DNA of 7,336 bases from an uncultured Paraprevotella sp. (GTDB lineage Bacteria > Bacteroidota > Bacteroidia > Bacteroidales > Bacteroidaceae): positions 1 through 7,336 of the forward strand of contig CAJUDC010000125.1 in the NCBI GenBank assembly GCA_910584955.1. The letters run 5' to 3'. Each line of letters opens with the position of its first letter. Positions within the stretch are counted from its first letter, which is position 1. Of the stretch, positions 1 through 6,016 are shown piece after piece. Both the position numbers and the translations under genes were made by a program. The notes beneath the pieces were generated by a model that worked only from the letters and a program-made list of their open reading frames with translations, searched no databases and had not been told where the DNA came from.

Positions 1-1404
1 CAGTCCGAGCCGAAGCCCGGGAACGCCGTAGGACTTGGAGATGCTTTTGATGACGATCAGGTGAGGATATTTCATCAGTATCTCGTTGTGCAGCAGGGTT
101 TGTGAGCGCCCCTCTGTGGCGAAATCGACGAAAGATTCGTCCAGCATCAGGCGGATGTTTTGTTCTTTCGTCCAGTCCAGCAGCCGTTTCAGGTCGGGCA
201 ACGGGATAAAGTTGCCCGACGGGTTGTCCGGGTTGATGAGTAACAGTTGATCGACCGGCCTGTCGGTGAAAAATGTTATCAGCTCGTCGGCGGTGTAATG
301 GAAATCATTGCCGGAAGGGATGAACGGAACCACCTGTTGCCGGGCTGTGCGATTAGGGTATTCTTCGAAGGTGGGGAAAGGGATGCCTATGCGCCCGTCG
401 GTGTGTTCCATGAGGCTCTTGATCAGTTCGGTCGCCCCGTTGCCCACTACCACGAAGTCCTGCTTCAGTCCGAAATTCTTTGCCATCACCAGCGTGTTGA
501 CGTGCATGCCGGAGGGATATTCGGTGAGCAGTGTGTCGAAGTTCGACCGTAGCTCGTCGCGCATTTTCTGCGGGGGAAAATACGGATTCACCAGGTAACA
601 GAAATCTTTCAGTTTGGGGAAACGCCAATAGCCGCCGTAGCGCTTGTGATACATGTGGAGCTTGTCTTCGTCGGCAAACAGGGTCGATGCGATATCCAAG
701 TCTTGGGCATCGTCGATTTCGTACCAGTTTTCGCCTTCCAGCGGCAGGCCTTTGAGTTCGCAGTTGTCCAGCAAGGTGATGACACGCAACACCTGTTCGT
801 AGTATTCGTTGTTGCCCAGCGCCTTGCTGTATGCCTCCAGGAACGGTACATAATGGCTACGCAGGAATTCCTTTCCGAACTTGTAGATATTCACCGTTTT
901 GTAATAGGAAGCGATGTCTTCGTACCGGAACGCTTTTTTCGAGATAAAGTCCACGATGTCTTTTTCTCCGTTCAACCGCACCATCGTGCCGTCCATCCAC
1001 GGTTCGTATTTGGCCACCAAAGCCAGGTTGGGATAAGGATTGTCGATGATTTTGCGGAACAGCGAGTCCTCGAAGATGAGGTCCGATTCGATGAGCAGCG
1101 TATCTTGCCGTTGCAACTCCTCCTTGGCCAGGTAAAGTGAATATATATTGTTGGTTTTGTCGTAGACGGGGTTATAAATGTATTCCACGGGCGTGCCCCG
1201 GTAGCAGTCTCCTACGTGGCTGCGCAGTTTCTCCCCCTGATAGCCGATGACGAGGAGGATGCGTTCGAGCCCCAGTGCGGATAATTGTGTCAGCAGGCGG
1301 TCGATCAGGCACACGCCGTTCACCTTCACCATACACTTGGTGTTCTCGTGTGTCAGTTCGCCCAGGCGCTTGCCCATGCCGGCTGCTAGTATGATGGCTT
1401 GCAT
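1..1404 (-). CDS. Nucleotidyltransferase / CobD-like PLP enzyme fusion (C-terminus cut off by window edge)
   Basis: The 468 codons in view encode a two-domain cytoplasmic enzyme. Residues 1-245 are a LicC-like sugar/choline nucleotidyltransferase. They carry LAAGMGKRL (6-14), a likely metal-binding Asp108 in ESD, the LicC-like stretch NNIYSLYLAKEEL (85-97) and a second acidic cluster EIDDAQDL (229-236). The usual PK of the signature reads TK (22-23). From about residue 265 a fold-type I PLP enzyme follows: GNGATE (321-326), NPDNPSG (391-397), Asp422 in LDESF, which should contact the pyridine nitrogen, and the predicted Schiff-base Lys457 in SISKSYGVPGLRLG. This closely resembles CobD (threonine-phosphate decarboxylase) and HisC. 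Roughly 100-150 residues are probably missing to the left. Inferred role: making and activating a small phosphorylated amine such as phosphoethanolamine to its CDP form, or using a sugar substrate. The start is ATG 1404, about 15 nt behind the predicted transcription start. The domain calls are firm; the substrate is not. Confidence 0.9.
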   Translation of the reverse strand, partial: MQAIILAAGMGKRLGELTHENTKCMVKVNGVCLIDRLLTQLSALGLERILLVIGYQGEKLRSHVGDCYRGTPVEYIYNPVYDKTNNIYSLYLAKEELQRQDTLLIESDLIFEDSLFRKIIDNPYPNLALVAKYEPWMDGTMVRLNGEKDIVDFISKKAFRYEDIASYYKTVNIYKFGKEFLRSHYVPFLEAYSKALGNNEYYEQVLRVITLLDNCELKGLPLEGENWYEIDDAQDLDIASTLFADEDKLHMYHKRYGGYWRFPKLKDFCYLVNPYFPPQKMRDELRSNFDTLLTEYPSGMHVNTLVMAKNFGLKQDFVVVGNGATELIKSLMEHTDGRIGIPFPTFEEYPNRTARQQVVPFIPSGNDFHYTADELITFFTDRPVDQLLLINPDNPSGNFIPLPDLKRLLDWTKEQNIRLMLDESFVDFATEGRSQTLLHNEILMKYPHLIVIKSISKSYGVPGLRLGL

Positions 1405-1425
1405 AATTACAGGTATATGTTTTTG

Positions 1426-1433
1426 CAAAAATA
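1426..1433 (-). promoter_or_regulatory. Bacteroides-type -7 promoter element for the fusion gene
   Basis: Read on the minus strand this is TATTTTTG, a full match to the Bacteroidota -7 consensus TAnnTTTG, followed by C. It puts the transcription start near 1419 and leaves a leader of about 15 nt before ATG 1404. No TTTG is visible at the -33 position. That position falls inside the stem of the preceding terminator. Confidence 0.55.
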
Positions 1434-1439
1434 GCAAAT

Positions 1440-1487
1440 AAAAACAGAGTTAGGAAGAAAACGGTCGTAGTTTTTCTTCCTAACTCT
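1440..1487 (-). terminator. Intrinsic terminator ending the flippase-GT14 operon
   Basis: A perfect 16-bp inverted repeat (arms 1446-1461 and 1472-1487) encloses a 10-nt loop. On the minus strand it is followed by G and then five T (1444-1440), so it works as a terminator for leftward transcription. The stem includes the TAG stop codon of the glycosyltransferase (1480-1482). A ribosome finishing that gene would therefore cover part of the stem. The plus-strand side has no T-tract. Confidence 0.85.
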
Positions 1488-2385
1488 CCCGTTCCCTGTC
1501 GATGCGGTCCAGCAGGGTGTCGCTGGTGCCGCTCACTGTTTTGCGGCAGAACATCTTGCCGCTGCGGCGCAGTGTGGTCCAGTCCTCCGCCGTGAGGATT
1601 TTGATGACGGGATGGTAATAGATGTAGTGTAACGGCGTCAGATCCGCCAGCGAGGTATAAGGGGTAGTGGTGAGCAGTGCCTTGTCGGCAAACGGAGAAT
1701 GAAAGGTCAGGGTTTGCCAAAGTGTTTCGTCCGGTCCGAACGAGGTGCTGAAATACCGCTCTATCTCCGGGTGGCGGTTCAGCTCGTCCAGCAGGTAACG
1801 CCCCAGCGCCGGGGTGATGCACCACCACGAAGAGCCTTTGTGAAGGCGGTATGTCCGGTCGCCGGCCTTGAACGTAAGAGGTTTGCGTATACCTGTGGCG
1901 GCTATCAGTTTTCGGGCCAGAATGCGCAGTTTGGCCTCCAGCCGGGGCCATCCGATTTTCCATTCCGCCAGCGGGCGGTACAGGCTATATCCCTGCGTTA
2001 CGGCAGCGGTTTGTCGGGTCATGTCAATGCCTTGTATCCATTCGCGCTCGCCGCCTTGTTCCAGAAAACGGTCGATGGCGGCATTGCTCCACAGGGGATA
2101 GTCCAGGCCGCTCAGCGTGAGCAGGCGATCGCACGGAATGCCTGTTCGAAAATACGCCTCAAGCAGGATGCGTTGATAGCGCACCTGGGTGATATTGCCC
2201 CAACCGATGTCCGCCCGTCGGTCGGTGAAGTGTATGTTCGGTCCGCGAAGGCGTTCCCGGAAGGGGCCGATGTCCGCCTTGGCATCAATATGAATAAAAA
2301 ATTCGGCGTTCGGCTGGAGCGCTTTCACCAGGCGTTGCAGATGCGCCGGATCGTTGTGGGCGGAAATCAGATACGCGATCTTCAT
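1480..2385 (-). CDS. GT14-like glycosyltransferase (core-2/I-branching GlcNAc transferase family)
   Basis: This 301-residue protein has no signal peptide and probably acts at the cytoplasmic face of the membrane, adding a sugar (GlcNAc or xylose in characterised relatives) to a growing glycan. Motifs of the Branch/GT14 family appear in order: MKIAYLISAHNDP (1-13), FIHIDAK (30-36), LSGLDYPLW (91-99), GSSWWCIT (184-191), FGPDETLWQTL (217-227; the PDE holds the acidic residue expected in catalysis) and a C-terminal GKMFCRKT (276-283) matching the family's FxRKF-like signature. The length is typical of bacterial members. The start ATG overlaps the flippase stop as ATGA, with only A-rich sequence and no clear ribosome-binding site upstream, so translational coupling is likely. 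The family is well supported; donor and acceptor are unknown. Confidence 0.9.
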   Translation of the reverse strand: MKIAYLISAHNDPAHLQRLVKALQPNAEFFIHIDAKADIGPFRERLRGPNIHFTDRRADIGWGNITQVRYQRILLEAYFRTGIPCDRLLTLSGLDYPLWSNAAIDRFLEQGGEREWIQGIDMTRQTAAVTQGYSLYRPLAEWKIGWPRLEAKLRILARKLIAATGIRKPLTFKAGDRTYRLHKGSSWWCITPALGRYLLDELNRHPEIERYFSTSFGPDETLWQTLTFHSPFADKALLTTTPYTSLADLTPLHYIYYHPVIKILTAEDWTTLRRSGKMFCRKTVSGTSDTLLDRIDRERES

Positions 2386-3830
2386 GCTTTGTTTTTTTTC
2401 TTGAGTAAGAAACGGATGCTTTCCCGCAGAATCTCGGCCCGGGTCAGATAAAGCGTTCCGGCATACAAGCCGGCGGCTGTTATGATCTTGGCCGGCAGTA
2501 ACAACATGGGGGCTTCGATGGGGCGGGTGATGACCGCCGTAACCAGCATGACGGCAGCCGCGATGAAAGCAAAAGGAAGTATGTCGGCCAGCGCCTCCAT
2601 GAGGCGGAAAGCGATGAGGCGGCGGATAAAGAAGTGCCACATGAGGAGCCACAGCACATTGATACATACAAAAGCGGTGATCATGGTCTCTATGCCGTAA
2701 GGATGGGCCAGGTAGAGCGCCAGCCAGATACACAGGCAGGTGGCTATGGTATTGACGAGGTTGATATCCGACTTGCCCTTGCTGATGACAAGTTTGGAGT
2801 AGAGCGTGGTGAGGGGATAGAAGGCACCGTACACGCACAGCATCTGCAAGTACGGCACGCTCGGCATCCATCGCTCGCCAGCGGCCAGCCGGATAAATTC
2901 AGGGGCTACGAGCGCCAGGCCGAACATGCAGGGGAAGGAGATAAAACTGGTGAACCGCAGCATCTTGCGAAACACCTGTATGTAGCGTTCGGGGTCGTTC
3001 TTCACTTGTGTCAGCGTGGGTTGGGCCACACCGGACACCATGCTGTCGATAGTGCCTATGCCCATGTCGTTCCAGCGGCTGGCATTACCGTAGTAACCGG
3101 TCATCTCACGGGTGTAGAACCGTCCCAGCAGAACGGAGAATACGTTTCGGTTGATTTGTTGGAAAAGATTCGTCACGAGCAATTTGCTGCTGAATCCGAA
3201 CATATCGCGTATCGGTCGGAAGTCCCACTCCAGCGTGGGGCGCCACGGCGAGTAAGCCCAGTTCATAAGCATCACTACCGTGACGAATATCACCCCTTGT
3301 GCGGCCAGGCCCCAGTAAGCCAGTCCGTACCAGGCCATGAGGATGCTGGATAATCCCGAAACCACGAGTGCGGTGATGAAGATGATCGAACTTTGTTTCA
3401 CCATCAGATGGCCGAACAGATAAGCCCGTTGGGCGATGCCCCAACCGGAAATCAGAAAACTCAGGAACGAAAAGCGGGCCAGAGGCGTAAGGGCCGGTTC
3501 GTTGTAGAAATCGGCAATCAGCGGCGCACAGCAGAACAGGATGAGGTAGAGCACGGCACCGGTGAGAACGTTGAACCAGAACACGGCGTTGTAGTCGCGG
3601 TGTTCCGGTTCCTTCTTGTTTGCCAAAGCCGCTGTAAAACCGCTTTCCTGCAGATTGCTGGCCACGCTGCTGAAGATGGTGAGCACCTGTACGGTGCCGT
3701 AGTCTTCGGGGGCGAGCAGTTGCAGCAGGCATATACCCACCGTCAGATTCAGCACTTGCACGATACCGTTGCTCAAGCCGCCCCACAGCAGCCCCTTGGC
3801 GGTTTTCTCTTTCAAGGATGTTTCACTCAT
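2382..3830 (-). CDS. Wzx/WzxC-type lipopolysaccharide/polysaccharide flippase (MOP superfamily)
   Basis: This 482-residue, very hydrophobic protein has about 12-14 predicted membrane segments and belongs to the MOP exporters that move lipid-linked glycans across the inner membrane. The N-terminus SLKEKTAKGLLWGGLSN (5-21) is family-typical. So are LAPEDYGTV (39-47), ESGFTAALANKKEPEHRDYN (62-81) and CCAPLIADFY (100-109). ATG 3830 was chosen because it lies about 20 nt behind the predicted transcription start with a GAAAGG upstream. ATG 3848 would leave almost no leader, and ATG 3872 lies within the promoter. It is the first gene of a two-gene operon and shares ATGA with the GT14 gene. The C-terminus ends in a lysine-rich tail encoded by an A8 run containing a possible -1 slippery site. 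The family is clear; the transported glycan is unknown. Confidence 0.92.
   Translation of the reverse strand: MSETSLKEKTAKGLLWGGLSNGIVQVLNLTVGICLLQLLAPEDYGTVQVLTIFSSVASNLQESGFTAALANKKEPEHRDYNAVFWFNVLTGAVLYLILFCCAPLIADFYNEPALTPLARFSFLSFLISGWGIAQRAYLFGHLMVKQSSIIFITALVVSGLSSILMAWYGLAYWGLAAQGVIFVTVVMLMNWAYSPWRPTLEWDFRPIRDMFGFSSKLLVTNLFQQINRNVFSVLLGRFYTREMTGYYGNASRWNDMGIGTIDSMVSGVAQPTLTQVKNDPERYIQVFRKMLRFTSFISFPCMFGLALVAPEFIRLAAGERWMPSVPYLQMLCVYGAFYPLTTLYSKLVISKGKSDINLVNTIATCLCIWLALYLAHPYGIETMITAFVCINVLWLLMWHFFIRRLIAFRLMEALADILPFAFIAAAVMLVTAVITRPIEAPMLLLPAKIITAAGLYAGTLYLTRAEILRESIRFLLKKKNKA
2391..2397 (-). other. A_AAA_AAC heptamer at the flippase 3' end (possible -1 frameshift site)
   Basis: On the minus strand the zero-frame codons before the flippase stop are AAG AAA AAA AAC AAA GCA TGA. 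The last A of the second AAA, followed in register by AAA and AAC, forms the X_XXY_YYZ heptamer. A -1 slip would continue as CAA AGC ATG AAG, directly into the GT14 frame with no stop. The layout is seen in the sequence; use in the cell is unproven, and lysine-rich tails commonly produce such runs. Confidence 0.3.
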
Positions 3831-3858
3831 TCGCGGTGTGCCTTTCATTATATTTTCA

Positions 3859-3889
3859 CAAAAATAAGACATCCTTTCCGTTCTTCAAA
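3859..3889 (-). promoter_or_regulatory. Promoter of the flippase-GT14 operon
   Basis: The minus strand shows TTTG at 3889-3886 and TATTTTTG at 3866-3859, separated by exactly 19 bp. This is a full match to the Bacteroidota -33/-7 consensus (TTTG, 19-21 bp, TAnnTTTG). Transcription should start near 3852, giving a leader of about 20 nt to ATG 3830. It overlaps the oppositely directed promoter of the phosphoethanolamine transferase. Confidence 0.8.
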
Positions 3890-3907
3890 GAAAAAGATTT
3901 ATTTTTG
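3875..3907 (+). promoter_or_regulatory. Promoter of the phosphoethanolamine transferase gene
   Basis: TATTTTTG at 3900-3907 is a full -7 match. A near-consensus TTTC at 3875-3878 lies 21 bp upstream. The predicted start is about 3914, leaving roughly 15 nt to ATG 3929. The -33 half is interleaved with that of the flippase promoter. Confidence 0.7.
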
Positions 3908-3928
3908 CGCGATTTAAGTTCTTGTGAG

Positions 3929-5728
3929 ATGAGCGGAATTTTATTACGGTTAATCGGTGCCTTGTCGCAGCCGCTGCGCAAGAATGCCGTGTTTTTCGGC
4001 TTCATGTATCTGCTCTTTGTGTGGTGCTATTACGCTGAGCCGGGCGCGACGTCGGCTCCTTTCCGCTATGCCGAACTGTATGCCGACTTGTTTGCCGTCT
4101 GTCTGGTGCTGGGTTTCCTGCCTTGCCGGTTGCGGAGAGGGGTACGCTGGATACTGGCCTTGTTTTTCTTTCTGGTGGTAGGGGTCGATTGTTTTGTATA
4201 TCATCGTTTCGACTCCACCCTGACGCCCACGATGTTACAGCTGGCGATGGAGACGGATGCCCGCGAGGCCGGTGAGTTTTTCAGTTCCTATGTATGTAGC
4301 CGTCAGTCGTTGTTGCTAGCGGCCGGTCTGCTGCTGTTGGGTGGTCTGTATGCCTTGTCGGAACGTTTTTCTTTCCGTATACGCCGTTGGGTCTGTGCAT
4401 TGTTCCCGTCTCTCCGGTCGGCCGCTCCGGTGTTGAAAGCACTGTTTTCTATTGTCGTTTGGGGCATGCTGGGGATGGCGCTCGGCCAGGTGTGGGAAGG
4501 GAAGCGTCATACGTTCGAATTGTTGTCGCAGCGGAGCACCAACGAGATGGAGCGGATGTATAACAAGGGCTATTCGAAAGGACTTTATAATCCCGCCTAC
4601 CGTTTTTACTTTTCTCTGTATGCCAATGCGCTGACCTGGGAGCAGATCGGGAGGCTGAAACAGCATGTGGCGCTGACACAGGTAGACAGCTGCTCCTTCC
4701 GTTTGCCGGTGATTGTGTTGGTGATCGGTGAAAGCTATAACAAGAAGCATTCGTCGCTTTTCGGGTATACCCTGCCCACAGCACCCCGCCAGTGTGAACG
4801 GGCCGCCGGAGGCGGACTGATACCGTTTTCGGATGTGGTCACCCCCTGGAACCTGACCAGTCATGCGTTTAAGAATGTGTTTTCGCTCTACAGTTACGGC
4901 ATGCCGGGCGACTGGTGCGACCATACGCTTTTTCCGGCTGTGTTTCGCCGGGCGGGCTATCGGGTGACCTTCCTGACCAATCAGTTTGTGCAGTCGGCGG
5001 GCGAGAATGCTTTCGACTTCAGCGGCGGTTATTTTTTGAACGATGAAGAACTGAGCCGGTGGCAGTTCGATGTGCGCAACGCCCGGAAGCATACGTATGA
5101 CGAAGGGTTGCTGACTGATTACGATTCGCTGTGCCGCTCTTCTGCGCCCGAACACCGTCTGGTGATTTTCCACCTGCTGGGGCAGCACGTGGGCTATGAG
5201 AATCGTTATCCTGCCGACCGGCGTAGGTTCGGTCCGACGGACTATCACCGGCCCGACATGAACGCGGAGCAGTTGGGCCGGCTGGCGGATTATGACAACG
5301 CCACCTTATATAATGATTCCATCTTGGATCGGATCTTGAGCCGGTTCGAGCAGGAGGACGCCGTGGTGATCCACATGCCCGATCACGGTGAGGAGGTTTT
5401 CGACGGGATACGCCATTTCGGTCGTCTGCATTCGTCTGCCCTGCGCCCCCGTATGGTGGAAAACGAGTTTGAGTTGCCCTTTTGGATTTGGTGTTCTCCC
5501 CGTTGCCGGGAACGGCATCCCGAACTGGTGCGCCAGATCCGGGAGGCTGCCGACCGTCCTTTTATGACCGATGATTTGCCGCACCTGCTGTTCTATCTGG
5601 CCGGTATTTCCTGTCCCGGTTACGATGAGAGCCGCGCACTGATAGCTCCTGCTTTTGATACCCGGCGTAAACGGTTGCTCAAAGGAGTGCGGGATTATGA
5701 TCGTATCATGGAACCGCCGACGCATTGA
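3929..5728 (+). CDS. EptA/CptA-type phosphoethanolamine transferase (sulfatase fold)
   Basis: This 599-residue inner-membrane enzyme should transfer phosphoethanolamine from phosphatidylethanolamine to lipid A or another envelope glycan on the periplasmic side. Five membrane segments (about 19-36, 50-66, 73-91, 127-144, 169-188) precede a soluble alkaline-phosphatase-like domain. Family hallmarks are visible: LAMETDAREAGEFF in the membrane part, VIGES with metal ligand Glu268, SLFGYTLPTAPR, a TPWNLTSHAFKNVFSL stretch whose Thr310 lies 42 residues after the Glu and is the likely phosphoenzyme nucleophile, FHLLGQHVGYENRYP (His420, equivalent of the substrate-side His), and PDHGEE with Asp485/His486, with His496 following. 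The length is slightly above EptA/MCR enzymes. A longer frame open to 3818 is rejected because it runs through the promoter. It is divergent from the flippase operon. The family is certain; whether the acceptor is lipid A or glycan is not. Confidence 0.93.
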   Translation: MSGILLRLIGALSQPLRKNAVFFGFMYLLFVWCYYAEPGATSAPFRYAELYADLFAVCLVLGFLPCRLRRGVRWILALFFFLVVGVDCFVYHRFDSTLTPTMLQLAMETDAREAGEFFSSYVCSRQSLLLAAGLLLLGGLYALSERFSFRIRRWVCALFPSLRSAAPVLKALFSIVVWGMLGMALGQVWEGKRHTFELLSQRSTNEMERMYNKGYSKGLYNPAYRFYFSLYANALTWEQIGRLKQHVALTQVDSCSFRLPVIVLVIGESYNKKHSSLFGYTLPTAPRQCERAAGGGLIPFSDVVTPWNLTSHAFKNVFSLYSYGMPGDWCDHTLFPAVFRRAGYRVTFLTNQFVQSAGENAFDFSGGYFLNDEELSRWQFDVRNARKHTYDEGLLTDYDSLCRSSAPEHRLVIFHLLGQHVGYENRYPADRRRFGPTDYHRPDMNAEQLGRLADYDNATLYNDSILDRILSRFEQEDAVVIHMPDHGEEVFDGIRHFGRLHSSALRPRMVENEFELPFWIWCSPRCRERHPELVRQIREAADRPFMTDDLPHLLFYLAGISCPGYDESRALIAPAFDTRRKRLLKGVRDYDRIMEPPTH

Positions 5729-5741
5729 TTTTCCGTCGGCG
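5715..5741 (+). other. GC-rich hairpin with the stop codon in its loop
   Basis: A perfect 8-bp inverted repeat, CGCCGACG (5715-5722) and CGTCGGCG (5734-5741), encloses an 11-nt loop holding the TGA stop of the phosphoethanolamine transferase. No T-tract follows, so it is not a standard intrinsic terminator. It might slow polymerase or protect the mRNA 3' end, or it may be chance in GC-rich DNA. The rest of the gap up to 5949 holds nothing I can recognise. Confidence 0.35.
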
Positions 5742-5949
5742 TGCCCGTCCCGTATCGGCCTGCTGAGGATCCGTTTTAAGCTCCCGGGTTCGTGCTTCGG
5801 TTTTCCCTTCCTCGTCTGTTCGGCATTGTCCGCCCGTCAGTCGTGCGTTTTCTGTACGTGAGGGTGTTTCGGGAGGCTCTCGGACAGGAAAAAACAGGTT
5901 GTGCGATGCAGTTTTTCAACGGGAGAAAGGCTATGCCTGATTTATTTCG

Positions 5950-5957
5950 TACTTTTG
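5950..5957 (+). promoter_or_regulatory. Bacteroides-type -7 element for the acyltransferase gene
   Basis: TACTTTTG matches TAnnTTTG fully and is followed by C, as at the other promoters here. No good TTTG lies 19-21 bp upstream. The predicted transcript would start near 5964, with a leader of about 53 nt to ATG 6017. This suggests the acyltransferase is at least partly independent of the gene before it. Confidence 0.55.
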
Positions 5958-6016
5958 CGTGCCGCGCTTGTCACAAAGGCATCCGGTTCGTATACGCCGT
6001 TAAAAGAGAAGAGGAC

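Noticed and set aside
1172..1963. Long minus-strand open frame across the fusion-gene start, the terminator and the GT14 3' end
   Set aside because: It lies in a different frame from two well-supported genes, spans the terminator, and its translation is rich in Arg, His and Pro with no family motif.
3859..3907. Invertible (phase-variable) promoter flanked by inverted repeats
   Set aside because: The inverted repeat is only the two -7 boxes (9 bp). Recombinase-type flanking repeats are not visible and no invertase gene is present.
3818..3928. N-terminal extension of the phosphoethanolamine transferase
   Set aside because: It overlaps the start of the divergent flippase gene and both promoters; ATG 3929 gives the usual short cytoplasmic tail before the first membrane segment.
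4316..5248. 310-codon minus-strand frame antisense to the phosphoethanolamine transferase
   Set aside because: The plus-strand protein has clear catalytic motifs throughout. The antisense translation shows no recognisable domain and is explained by GC-rich codon structure.
5792..6016. N-terminal extension of about 75 codons on the acyltransferase
   Set aside because: It crosses a full -7 promoter match at 5950-5957, has no acyltransferase motif, and ATG 6017 has a purine-rich ribosome-binding region and begins with the family's usual N-terminus.
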